From assembly GCA_937901435.1 (NCBI GenBank), contig CALGTJ010000536.1, positions 1 through 30,480 of the forward strand: DNA of 30,480 nt, in the 5' to 3' direction. The translations under genes and the position numbers were made by a program. Below are positions 16,615-24,307 of the stretch, in pieces. This stretch comes from an uncultured Rhodobacter sp. (GTDB lineage: Bacteria; Pseudomonadota; Alphaproteobacteria; Rhodobacterales; Rhodobacteraceae). The first letter of the stretch is position 1; each line of letters opens with the position of its first letter. Below the pieces are notes generated by a model, which worked only from the letters and a program-made list of their open reading frames with translations, had not been told where the DNA came from and did not search any database.

Positions 16615-18254
16615 GCGGCCCCCTTTTGCACGGTTTTCGTCAGCGCCGCGATCACCAGATCGGCAGCGTGCATCCCGATCATCGTCGTCGGCGCATGTGT
16701 GTTGCAACTCGTCAGCGATGGCATGACGGACGCATCCGCGATCCTCAGCCCCTGAATACCCCGGACGTGCAGCTCCGCGTCTGTGACTGCCAGTTCATGA
16801 GTCCCCATCCGACAGGATCCTACCGGATGGTACACCGATTCCGCATTTGCCCGGATCCAGTCGTCCAGATCACCGTCAGACTGTGCATCAGGTCCGGGTC
16901 GAATTTCCGGGCCACGCCACGGATCAAAGGAACTCTGCGCAAATATTTCGCGCAGCCGCCGGACACCGGCCCGCAAAACCGCGATGTCACGTGGCGACGT
17001 CAGGTAACCCCCTGTGATTGCAGGCGGATCGTTTGGGTCAGCACTCCGCAATTGGATCTGTCCCCGGCTTTCCGGACGCATTTGGTAGATATTTGCAAAA
17101 AAGCCGTGCCCCTGCGGACCGGTCGCCTTTCGGAAGGGCATGCGCACGGCAGCTGTCGACCGACCGGGCAGGAAATGCGCCTGAAGATCGGGTGTATCAA
17201 GCGCAGGGTCTGAACGAAGAAACGCCCCAGCTTCCAGTGGGAAGCGGGCCGCAGGCCCAGTCCCGAACAAAAGCGCCTGCCCCAGCGCCAATGCAGCCCG
17301 ATCCGCGCGCAACAGGTTATGCAGGGTAACGGGTTGCTTGCAATCATGCTCGACCCGAACAAGCAGGTGATCCTGAACCCCCTGCCCAACACCGGGTAAA
17401 TCGTGATGGACTGAAATCCCGTGTTCGGCCAGATGGTCCGCAGGCCCGATCCCCGACAGCATCAAAAGCTGTGGCGTGTTCACGGTTCCACAGCTGAGAA
17501 CCACTTCGCTTTTGGCGCGCGCGGTGATCTGATCCGTACCCTGCCTTAGCTCAAGCCCCACAGCGCGCCCATCTTCCAACAGCACGCGCAACGCTTGGGT
17601 GTTGGTGAGAACACGCAGGTTCGGGCGATTTCTGTTCGGACCCAGCCATGCGCCTGCCGCGCTCAGCCGGCGACCTTCGGAAATGGTGAAATCGTACCGC
17701 CCCATGCCTTCTGGTGCGGCGCCGTTGAAATCATCGGTGCGCGGATAGCCCGCTTCAGCACCAGCATCCAGAAACGCTTGCGACAGCGGATTGATATCGG
17801 GAAATTCACTAAGCTTTTGTGGCCCATCACCGCCATGCAGATCGGTTGTGCCGCCATGATGGCCTTCGATCCGGCGATACCTGGCCAACACGTCGTCCCA
17901 GCCCCAACCGGGCAAACCGCGCTGCGCCCAACTATCGTAATCGGACGGAAGACCACGAGTCCAGACCATGCCGTTGATCGTCGACGATCCACCCAGCACC
18001 TTGCCACGCGGCCAAAACAGCCGACGCCCGCCAAGGCCCGGTTCCGGTTCGGTATGATAAAACCAGTTGGCATAACGTCCGCGCAGCAGAATACCGGTCA
18101 TCAGCGGTACCCGGAAAAGCGGGTTTCTGTCGCGCCCACCCGCTTCGATCAACAAAACCTGTGCGTCCGTTTCCGCTGCAATCCGCCCGGCAACAACCGC
18201 CCCGGCTGAACCAGAACCGACAACAATGACATCCGCCTCGATGGTGGTGCTCAT
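16611..18254 (-). CDS. GMC-family oxidoreductase, choline-dehydrogenase-like
   Basis: 547 residues with the full GMC set: FAD motif VVGSGSAGAVVAGR, LIEAGG, the signature PRGKVLGGSSTINGMVWTRG (GMC pattern 1) and the second signature GTVNTPQLLMLSGIGP. The C-terminal catalytic segment is HPVGSCRMG with H476, and the second active position is H520 in CNTHAPTTMIG, where choline-type enzymes usually have Asn (NTNAPT). It is longer and clearly different from the two Cys-cluster GMC enzymes in this window and has no such cluster. It oxidises an alcohol, passing electrons to oxygen or a carrier. The start overlaps the OYE fusion stop by ATGA, its stop overlaps the first double-CMD gene. Confidence 0.95.
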   Translation of the reverse strand: MSTTIEADVIVVGSGSAGAVVAGRIAAETDAQVLLIEAGGRDRNPLFRVPLMTGILLRGRYANWFYHTEPEPGLGGRRLFWPRGKVLGGSSTINGMVWTRGLPSDYDSWAQRGLPGWGWDDVLARYRRIEGHHGGTTDLHGGDGPQKLSEFPDINPLSQAFLDAGAEAGYPRTDDFNGAAPEGMGRYDFTISEGRRLSAAGAWLGPNRNRPNLRVLTNTQALRVLLEDGRAVGLELRQGTDQITARAKSEVVLSCGTVNTPQLLMLSGIGPADHLAEHGISVHHDLPGVGQGVQDHLLVRVEHDCKQPVTLHNLLRADRAALALGQALLFGTGPAARFPLEAGAFLRSDPALDTPDLQAHFLPGRSTAAVRMPFRKATGPQGHGFFANIYQMRPESRGQIQLRSADPNDPPAITGGYLTSPRDIAVLRAGVRRLREIFAQSSFDPWRGPEIRPGPDAQSDGDLDDWIRANAESVYHPVGSCRMGTHELAVTDAELHVRGIQGLRIADASVMPSLTSCNTHAPTTMIGMHAADLVIAALTKTVQKGAA

Positions 18255-20215
18255 GCGGCTCTCCCGATGGCGCGTGCCACAGCTTGGGCATCGTGCATTG
18301 CGTCAAACAGAGTGCGCGGCGCGACTGCATCGCCGATGGTGCGCACGGGAAAACCCTTGCGTTCCAGTTCGTCCTGCAGCGCCGTCGCGGCCACACCGAT
18401 TGTGGAATAGACAAAACGGTCAAACGGTCCAAGCGTGGTATCTTCCTGAACAAGGCTATTGCGGCACATTAGAACCCCGTCTTTGACCGACAAAGGCGAA
18501 ACCGCCAAGTGTCGCGCGACGCCCAACTGCGCCAATCGTTCCAGCGCAGTCATGCGGCTGTAGAGCGAAACAGCCCAAAGAGGCGCGGTGGAAGCTTGAA
18601 GAATGTGTACATGCGCCCCGGCCTGCGCCAATGTTTCTGCCACGGATAAGCTGGCCCAGGAGCCAGCCTCGTCCCAAAGCGCAACACGCTGACCAACCCA
18701 GTTTTCACGCGGCAGCTCCAGCGCCTGTTGAGGTGACAGCAAATCGGCTCCCGGCAACTGACCCGCGTCATGCACTGCGCCAGTCGCCAGCAGGATCAGT
18801 TCGGCATCTGCGTGTTGCAGCGCGTCAATGCTCGCTTCGCGGTTCAGTTCAACCCGCACCTTTGCACGGTCCACAGCCTCTGCCAGCCAGATGTTCATAG
18901 CCCTGATATCTCCGCGGCCATATCCTGACGCGCAGAGCGGCAGCTTGCCACCGAGCCTGTTGCTGCGTTCCCAGAGCGTCACATCGTGACCCGAAAGCGC
19001 TGCAATGCGCGCCGCTTCCATACCTGCCGGACCGCCGCCGATCACCAGCACTCGGGAAGGTTTGTGTGTCTTGGCGGGTGGATCGCTCCAATGGGTTTCC
19101 TTGCCGACGCCTGGGTTCATCATGCACGAAATCGGCTGATGGGCGGCGATCTGACCGATACAAAAGTTATGTGCAACGCAGGGCCTCACGTCTGCCTCAC
19201 GGCCCGCAAGGCTTTTGGCAATCAAATCCGGATCGGCCATATGCGCGCGGTTCATACCGATCATGTCAATTTGCCCTCGCGCCAATGTCGCTTCGGCTTC
19301 GGCAAGGGTTCTGTAGCGGTTGGCTGTCAGCAACGGAATATCACCGATCTCTGCGCGCAGCGCTTCGGTCAGGTCACGAAAGGGGTGCGCGGGATGGGCC
19401 ATATCGGCCACGTGATGCCCGATACTCGGCCACTGATACGCCGCAACGGACGCGTTGACGAAAGCGAGACCGGGAAGTGCAGCGACCGTGCGGGTGATGA
19501 ACCGATGATCTTCGGGTCCAACAGCACCGGGCATCAGATCATCAACGCTAGTGCGCACGCCGACTGCCACGCGGGATCCAACGACGTCCAATACAGACTG
19601 CACCACTTCAAGCGGAAAGCGCATGCGGTTCTCGAGCGAGCCACCATACTCATCTTCGCGTATATTCGCTGCCGGAGACAGGAACTGGTGCAATAAATGG
19701 CCGTGGCCAAGATGCAGTTCCATCCCCTCAAACCCGGCAGCAATCGCCATTTCCGCCGTCTGGACATAGGCATCCCGGACCTCGATCATCTCGGCCCGCG
19801 TCATGGCATGGGGCACCTCGCCCCCGGCTACCCAGGGAACAGCAGAGGGGCCCCAAGCCGGCAGACGGTCCACCTCATTCGGACCATGACGGCCTGCATG
19901 GGTGATCTGCACAAAAATACGCGCCCCCTCGGACCGCACGGCATCGACTATCCGGCGCAGCCCGTCCAGCGCGCGGGGATCGGATCCGCTCAACCCGCCT
20001 GCCCGACCCAGCGACGTCGGATGGACACGCAATGGTTCCACAAAGACGAGCCCGACGCCCGCCCGCGCACGGGCGCTCAGATAGGCCACGTGAGTTTGCG
20101 TCGGCAGAAAGTCCCGTGCAAAGTTGGTTGTATGTGCCGGCAGAAAGATACGATTGCGAATCTCGACCCCACCGATGGTCATCGGGGTCATGACGCGCGC
20201 GTACTTATCTGTCAT
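18251..20215 (-). CDS. OYE-type FMN / Fe-S / FAD fusion oxidoreductase, paralog 3
   Basis: 654 residues. The FMN barrel includes ELHLGHGHLLHQFLSPAANI with H168, H171 and H173, then REDEYGGSLENRM. The Fe-S linker has C346, C352 and C364 at normal spacing, but the second ligand position is His349 (codon CAT at 19171-19169). The FAD motif is LVIGGGPAGMEAA at about 390. It is nearer to paralog 2 than to paralog 1 in the barrel N-terminus (VRNRIF/IRNRIF, PAHTTN). His could still bind iron, giving a three-Cys one-His cluster; this is unproven. Overlaps by ATGA on both sides place it in the coupled run with the small three-Cys proteins and the choline-type GMC enzyme. Confidence 0.93.
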   Translation of the reverse strand: MTDKYARVMTPMTIGGVEIRNRIFLPAHTTNFARDFLPTQTHVAYLSARARAGVGLVFVEPLRVHPTSLGRAGGLSGSDPRALDGLRRIVDAVRSEGARIFVQITHAGRHGPNEVDRLPAWGPSAVPWVAGGEVPHAMTRAEMIEVRDAYVQTAEMAIAAGFEGMELHLGHGHLLHQFLSPAANIREDEYGGSLENRMRFPLEVVQSVLDVVGSRVAVGVRTSVDDLMPGAVGPEDHRFITRTVAALPGLAFVNASVAAYQWPSIGHHVADMAHPAHPFRDLTEALRAEIGDIPLLTANRYRTLAEAEATLARGQIDMIGMNRAHMADPDLIAKSLAGREADVRPCVAHNFCIGQIAAHQPISCMMNPGVGKETHWSDPPAKTHKPSRVLVIGGGPAGMEAARIAALSGHDVTLWERSNRLGGKLPLCASGYGRGDIRAMNIWLAEAVDRAKVRVELNREASIDALQHADAELILLATGAVHDAGQLPGADLLSPQQALELPRENWVGQRVALWDEAGSWASLSVAETLAQAGAHVHILQASTAPLWAVSLYSRMTALERLAQLGVARHLAVSPLSVKDGVLMCRNSLVQEDTTLGPFDRFVYSTIGVAATALQDELERKGFPVRTIGDAVAPRTLFDAMHDAQAVARAIGRAA

Positions 20216-20544
20216 GGCTCGACCCGTTCCCGCGTTGTTGCGTCTCGCAGATGAAGGTCGACAAATACCTTGCCGGTGCCTCCATGATCGATCCCCGTGT
20301 CAAAGCAATCGAATGATTTGTAGCGGTTCGAAATCGGGTGAAGGCCTTCGGCCACGCGATCTTGCGCCATTAACAGCGCAGGTTGCAGCTTGGCGATGAT
20401 CCCAAGACACAGATTTGCCGAGCTTTTCGCGGCCAGCAGACGGCCTTGCATATCAAAGACAAGGGTTTCCCCCTCTTTGATCATATTGGCACAGTGAAAG
20501 GCTTTGCTGACGGTTGCAACGATTTCGCAGTTCTCAAAGGTCAT
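20212..20544 (-). CDS. Uncharacterised 110-residue protein, paralog of the next upstream gene
   Basis: I do not recognise a named function. The protein has a beta-rich look: EIVATVSKAFHC, GETLVFDMQG, LCLGIIAKLQPALL, DRVAEGLHP, FDCFDTG and KVFVDLHLRDA. C18, C46 and C80 line up with cysteines in the 175-residue neighbour, so a shared metal or redox site is possible. The Cys/Gly layout loosely recalls small TIGR04076-type proteins, but I would not assign it. Both ends overlap neighbours by ATGA, which supports it as a real gene and suggests a complex with the paralog, perhaps also with the OYE fusion. Confidence 0.8.
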   Translation of the reverse strand: MTFENCEIVATVSKAFHCANMIKEGETLVFDMQGRLLAAKSSANLCLGIIAKLQPALLMAQDRVAEGLHPISNRYKSFDCFDTGIDHGGTGKVFVDLHLRDATTRERVEP

Positions 20545-21068
20545 TCTGCGCCCTCACCTTGTGCTAGAACCCGCGCTGTCACCGGCTCATGCGTTTTAGC
20601 ATCCCTGATATGCACCTCGGCGCGTGCCTTGCTCTGGCCCAGATCATCTCCTGTCATCGGGCATTCGATGTACCGCCAGATGCAGGTGAGCGGGTTCAGC
20701 CCTTCGGCGGCGCGGTCAAATGTCATGTAAAAGATCGATAAAACCGGCGACATCAAATGCACGCATAGCGGCGCGTCTGATAGCTCGGCTTTGACCTTGT
20801 GACGCATGTCGAACACGATTTTCTGCCCTTTCGCCACACCGCAGGCACAGCCACCGGGCGACGCCGTGATCTCGACCACAATCTCGTATCGGTCCAGCCA
20901 GCGAAGCCCCAGATGCCGCCGTCCGGAAAACAGGTTCTTGGCTTCAGGGGACAGGCGCGCGAGGTCCTCGTCCGTAAACTCAAGAGCAGGTTTGAGCGTC
21001 TCCGCCATCTCATCAAGATTGTCGTCTTCCTGCACATAATACGGATCAATGGGCGGGTGTCGGGTCAT
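20541..21068 (-). CDS. Uncharacterised 175-residue protein, long paralog of the 110-residue protein
   Basis: Residues about 60-170 align with the 110-residue protein: YEIVVEITASPGGCACG, GQKIVFDM, APLCVHLMSP, FDRAAEGLNP, YIECPMTG and AEVHIRDAKTHEPV. Conserved cysteines are C74/C76, C102 and C136. The N-terminal 60 residues are extra: acidic and Pro-containing (YYVQEDDNLDEMAETLKP), with no visible domain. No signal peptide or membrane segment is seen, so both are expected in the cytoplasm. It overlaps the SDR stop (ATGA) and the next gene start (ATGA). Function unknown. Confidence 0.82.
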   Translation of the reverse strand: MTRHPPIDPYYVQEDDNLDEMAETLKPALEFTDEDLARLSPEAKNLFSGRRHLGLRWLDRYEIVVEITASPGGCACGVAKGQKIVFDMRHKVKAELSDAPLCVHLMSPVLSIFYMTFDRAAEGLNPLTCIWRYIECPMTGDDLGQSKARAEVHIRDAKTHEPVTARVLAQGEGAE

Positions 21069-21796
21069 ATTGCAGTCACTCCTCCATCAATGACCAGCAC
21101 ATGACCGGTCACAAAACTGACACCCGGCGCAGCCAGGAACAGCGCAGCACGCGCCACCTCATCTGGTTGGCCAAAGCGGCCCAGCGGAATGGAATTAAGC
21201 AACCCCTGCCGCCGGGTTGGATCGTTGCGGGCGATTTCGGTCATGCCCGTCTCGATCGGACCGGGAGCCACGGCATTGACCCGTCCGCCCCAGGGGGCAA
21301 ATTCCACTGCAAGCGTGCGCACCAGTCCGTTTACGCCAGCTTTCGAGACCGCGTAGGACGTTGCCCTCGGATGACCGATCAGACCAACCTGGCTGGAAAA
21401 AAGCACCAAGGCGCCCTTCGTCTTGCGCAGATGCGGAGCCGCAGCACGGGCGACGTGAAACGGACCATCCAGATTGATAGACAACACGCGGCGCCAATCC
21501 TCGTCCGAGGTTTCCTCGATCCCGCGAAAGTCAAACACGCCCGCGGTCAGGATCACGGAATCCAAACCACCCAGCGCCTCGGCGCTCGCCTCAACAGCAG
21601 CATCGACCGCATGCGGGTCGGTGACATCGCAAACCTGTTCTCTTGCAGCGCCCGGCGTGCTTTCGCCAGGCAACTTGGTCGTGGCAACATGCGCACCAGC
21701 TCCCAGCGCCAATTTCAGAACCGCAGCGCCAATCCCGGCCCCTGCCCCCATCACCAGTATTCTTTGACCCAAAAGGTCAATGAGCGGGTCAGCCAT
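21065..21796 (-). CDS. Short-chain dehydrogenase/reductase (SDR), classical type
   Basis: 243 residues from the ATG at 21796-21794 (MADPLIDLL), two bases after the methyltransferase stop and with AAAGG upstream; a longer reading to 21844 would run into the methyltransferase. Motifs: GAGAGIG for nucleotide binding, INLDGPFHVARA, catalytic Ser in LFSSQVG, YAVSK, and VAPGPIETGM. It has TTKLPGES after strand 2, lacking the acidic NAD-specificity residue at the usual spot, so NADP(H) is possible. It has C-terminal HVLVIDGGVTAI. Reaction: alcohol/ketone redox on an unknown substrate. Confidence 0.95.
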   Translation of the reverse strand: MADPLIDLLGQRILVMGAGAGIGAAVLKLALGAGAHVATTKLPGESTPGAAREQVCDVTDPHAVDAAVEASAEALGGLDSVILTAGVFDFRGIEETSDEDWRRVLSINLDGPFHVARAAAPHLRKTKGALVLFSSQVGLIGHPRATSYAVSKAGVNGLVRTLAVEFAPWGGRVNAVAPGPIETGMTEIARNDPTRRQGLLNSIPLGRFGQPDEVARAALFLAAPGVSFVTGHVLVIDGGVTAI

Positions 21797-21798
21797 GT

Positions 21799-22872
21799 TC
21801 AGGCTGCCTTTCGGGCGATGATCATGGTCCACGGGAAACGCCACGCCGTATTGGCAGGCGACAGCGCACCGTTGAATTCCTCGAACGCGACGATCTCGAC
21901 ATCATCAAACCCGGCATCTCGGTGGGCTTGTGCAATGTTCATCTCGTTGAGCGGCACCATGAAAGGTTCGTTGTTCCGGGCCGAATGTCCGTTGTGAACC
22001 CACTGCCCGAACGGGTCGTCCCGCATCAGGAAGTCCAGGTGAATCGACAGCCCACCGGGTGCCAACAGCCGATAGCTTTCCTTGAACAGCGCGCGGATAT
22101 GCGATGGCGGCATCTCGTGCAGAACCATGGTGGATGTGACGATGTCGTTCTCGCCCTCTGGCAGTCCTGTCTTGATGGCATCAGCCTGCCGGTAGGTAAC
22201 GTTCTGAGCCTGAAGCTCGGCTGCGCGCATGGCCGCAACACGCAGGCAGGGAGCAGACAGTTCCACGCCGGTGACGTGAATGTCGGGATGATCCTCGTAA
22301 TAGGGCTGCGTGCTTCCACCCCAGCCACAGCCGAGATCTACAACCTTCTTCACCTCGCGTCCCGCTCGGGTCAGCGCCTGATCGGTCATCCGGTGAAACA
22401 GGCTTTGGGATTTCTTGAGCATCGGTGAGGTGCTTTGGGCGCCACGTTCGTAGACATAGCCGGCGATCTCGTCGCTCCAGACCCCGCCGGGGTGCTGATG
22501 GATATCGATAGACGTATAGTATTCCGGTTGCTGAAACTCTGGATCGAGCGTCAACAGATGGTCGGGCAACTCGGCGTCCAACTCTCGAATGATATCGGCG
22601 CGATATTGGTCGTAATGCACGGCAAGGCCATGCTGCCCGGAATATTTCATCCGCTGCATGTGCCGTTCGAACCACCCGAACATCTGCGCCGTGGTATCGT
22701 CGCGCATCAGCTCTGCCACGTCCTTTGGGCCTTCGGGCGGGTGGGCGGCAGCCAAAGCCTCATATCGGGTTCGCAGTTCGGGGAACATCCGACGGGTCCA
22801 GTAGAGTTTGCAGTCAAGAACAAACGACTGGTAGGCATCAAACGGACGGTTCTTGGGGATATTTTCGAACAT
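21799..22872 (-). CDS. Class I SAM-dependent methyltransferase with N-terminal extension
   Basis: 357 residues from the ATG at 22872-22870, which has GGAG seven bases upstream; the reading to 22923 lacks a site and crosses a hairpin. Motif I VVDLGCGWGG is at about 177-186, then acidic VTGVELS (motif II), a QADA segment and YRLLAPGGL. The first 150 residues are helical and hydrophilic (YWTRRMFPELRTRYEAL, FERHMQRMKY) and may form a substrate lid. The substrate is not deducible. A methyltransferase inside a catabolic operon could activate, detoxify or salvage a methyl group, for example one released by an OYE/TMADH-like demethylase. It is the first gene after the intercistronic hairpin. Confidence 0.92.
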   Translation of the reverse strand: MFENIPKNRPFDAYQSFVLDCKLYWTRRMFPELRTRYEALAAAHPPEGPKDVAELMRDDTTAQMFGWFERHMQRMKYSGQHGLAVHYDQYRADIIRELDAELPDHLLTLDPEFQQPEYYTSIDIHQHPGGVWSDEIAGYVYERGAQSTSPMLKKSQSLFHRMTDQALTRAGREVKKVVDLGCGWGGSTQPYYEDHPDIHVTGVELSAPCLRVAAMRAAELQAQNVTYRQADAIKTGLPEGENDIVTSTMVLHEMPPSHIRALFKESYRLLAPGGLSIHLDFLMRDDPFGQWVHNGHSARNNEPFMVPLNEMNIAQAHRDAGFDDVEIVAFEEFNGALSPANTAWRFPWTMIIARKAA

Positions 22873-22894
22873 GGATCTTCTCCACAGGTGTTCA

Positions 22895-22921
22895 GGTGCG
22901 GCCAGACAACCCGGCCGCACC
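22895..22921 (-). other. Intercistronic RNA hairpin between small protein and methyltransferase genes
   Basis: Arms GGTGCGGCC and GGCCGCACC are a perfect 9-bp inverted repeat around a nine-base loop. The stem begins five bases after the stop codon of the 111-residue gene on the transcribed strand. No T-run follows on either side, so it is more likely an RNA-stability or partial-attenuation element than a full terminator. It splits the TRAP genes from the enzyme genes. Confidence 0.65.
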
Positions 22922-22926
22922 AAAAT

Positions 22927-23262
22927 TCAGGACTTGTCGAACTTGCCGACACCCTCTTCCGGTGCACCCAGCGACGCCTCGACACCCAGCGTACAAAACA
23001 TCAACGCGTCGCTGAATGTCTGCCGCGCAGTATCAAGTGCGTCTTTCTGAGCCGGATCGGGTGTGAACTGATCGAGTGCGTCACGGGTGACGGGCTGACC
23101 ACGCTCCAGCAGCATCTCAAGTGTGGCCAGACGGTCCCGCGTGACATGCAGTTCGGCTGCCAATGTCATCACCATCGCCAACAGTCGGTCTGTGCTGGCA
23201 TCATCAAAGAAGGTCTGTTCTGCCTTCAGCGGCAACCCCGTCGGATGCTGGTTCATGCCCAT
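22927..23262 (-). CDS. Uncharacterised small helical protein in the TRAP transporter gene cluster
   Basis: 111 residues, no recognised domain. The ATG at 23262 has AAGGGA eight bases upstream; a second ATG two codons later is less well placed. The central part (STDRLLAMVMTLAAELHVTRDRLATLEMLLERG, split about 23-55) looks like a long amphipathic helix that could form a coiled coil, followed by a second helical stretch KDALDTARQTFSDALMF. It has no signal peptide or membrane segment. It lies 12 bases after the TRAP binding-protein stop and before a hairpin. A cytoplasmic helper or subunit of a nearby enzyme is possible, with no direct evidence. Confidence 0.72.
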   Translation of the reverse strand: MGMNQHPTGLPLKAEQTFFDDASTDRLLAMVMTLAAELHVTRDRLATLEMLLERGQPVTRDALDQFTPDPAQKDALDTARQTFSDALMFCTLGVEASLGAPEEGVGKFDKS

Positions 23263-23274
23263 CAGTCTGTTCCC

Positions 23275-24264
23275 TTATGCTGACATTTCCTGCATCTTCG
23301 CCCACGATCCATCACCAAAGGCTTCATTTGCCATCCGCTCGTTCAACGGCGCGATGTCGGTGGCCAGACCGGACGCGTCCAGATCAATCAGAGCAGCATC
23401 GCCATTAGCCGCAGCCCAAGCCGCGAGGTCTACAGATTTCGACGCCAGACCTGCCTTGAAATAGGCTTCTTCCTCCAGCTCGTTGAAGGTGTCCTGCAGG
23501 ATCATCTGCTTTTCCTCTCCAAGCGCGTCCCAGGCTGCGACAGAGATGACTTCCTTATCCAGCGCCAGACCGAAATCAGGAACCACAACGTTGGCACAGA
23601 CTTCGTAGAACTTGAACTGAACCGCAGGATTGAGAGCTGTCAGAACCCCGTCAACGATACCGCTTTGCAGCGACAGGTAAACTTCGTTGAAGGGAATCGG
23701 CGTCGGAACCGCGCCGAAGAAGCTCAGCGCTTCAATACAGCCCTTGATCTGCGGCGCACGCACCTTGCGGCCTTTGAGATCAGCCAGCGACTCGATCGGT
23801 TCCTTGAGCATCAGGTTGTAGCCGCCCAGACGGCCGGCCCCCAGCAGTCGCGCATTGTACTTGTCTTCGAGGACCTTGGATGCGGTGGCACCGATATCGC
23901 TCTCCAGAACCTGTTTGGCGTGCACCCCGTCCTTGAAGAAATAAGGGCTGTACATCACGTCGAATTGGTCAGTGCCGGTATAAGCGCCGTTATAGATATC
24001 AAGCGCGCCCAGCGCCATCGACTCGATCAGGTCCTTCTCACCGCCCAGTGTTCCAGCGAAGATTTCAAAGGAAAGTTCACCATTGGTGCGCTCTGAAAGC
24101 GTGTCGGACAGTGTTGCATTGAATGTATTTGACAGGCTCTGCGGTCCACCCGCATTACCATAGCGCAGAACCGTTGCCGCCATCGCAGCACGCGGAGCAA
24201 TGCCAGCGGCCAGTGCGGCAGCGGCGGTGGCCATCAGTTGACGGCGTGACAATCCATTCTTCAT
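23275..24264 (-). CDS. TRAP transporter solute-binding protein, DctP family, Tat-exported
   Basis: 329 residues. The N-terminus MKNGLSRRQLMATAAAALAAG is a twin-arginine signal (SRRQLMA), with likely cleavage after AMA near residue 29, so the protein is probably folded before export. The mature part matches DctP: EIFAGTLGGEKDLIESMALGALD (about 66-88), LADLKGRKVRAPQ (about 157-169), AVPTPIPFNEVYLSLQSGIVDGV with the conserved substrate-facing region, and KFYEVCANVVV. It has GGGAG seven bases before the ATG. It follows the DctM gene by 43 bases. Substrates of this family are mostly organic acids; the one here is unknown. Confidence 0.95.
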   Translation of the reverse strand: MKNGLSRRQLMATAAAALAAGIAPRAAMAATVLRYGNAGGPQSLSNTFNATLSDTLSERTNGELSFEIFAGTLGGEKDLIESMALGALDIYNGAYTGTDQFDVMYSPYFFKDGVHAKQVLESDIGATASKVLEDKYNARLLGAGRLGGYNLMLKEPIESLADLKGRKVRAPQIKGCIEALSFFGAVPTPIPFNEVYLSLQSGIVDGVLTALNPAVQFKFYEVCANVVVPDFGLALDKEVISVAAWDALGEEKQMILQDTFNELEEEAYFKAGLASKSVDLAAWAAANGDAALIDLDASGLATDIAPLNERMANEAFGDGSWAKMQEMSA

Positions 24265-24307
24265 TTGGTTTCTCCCGTTAGTTGGTTTTGGTTCGGTCTT
24301 GACCTGC

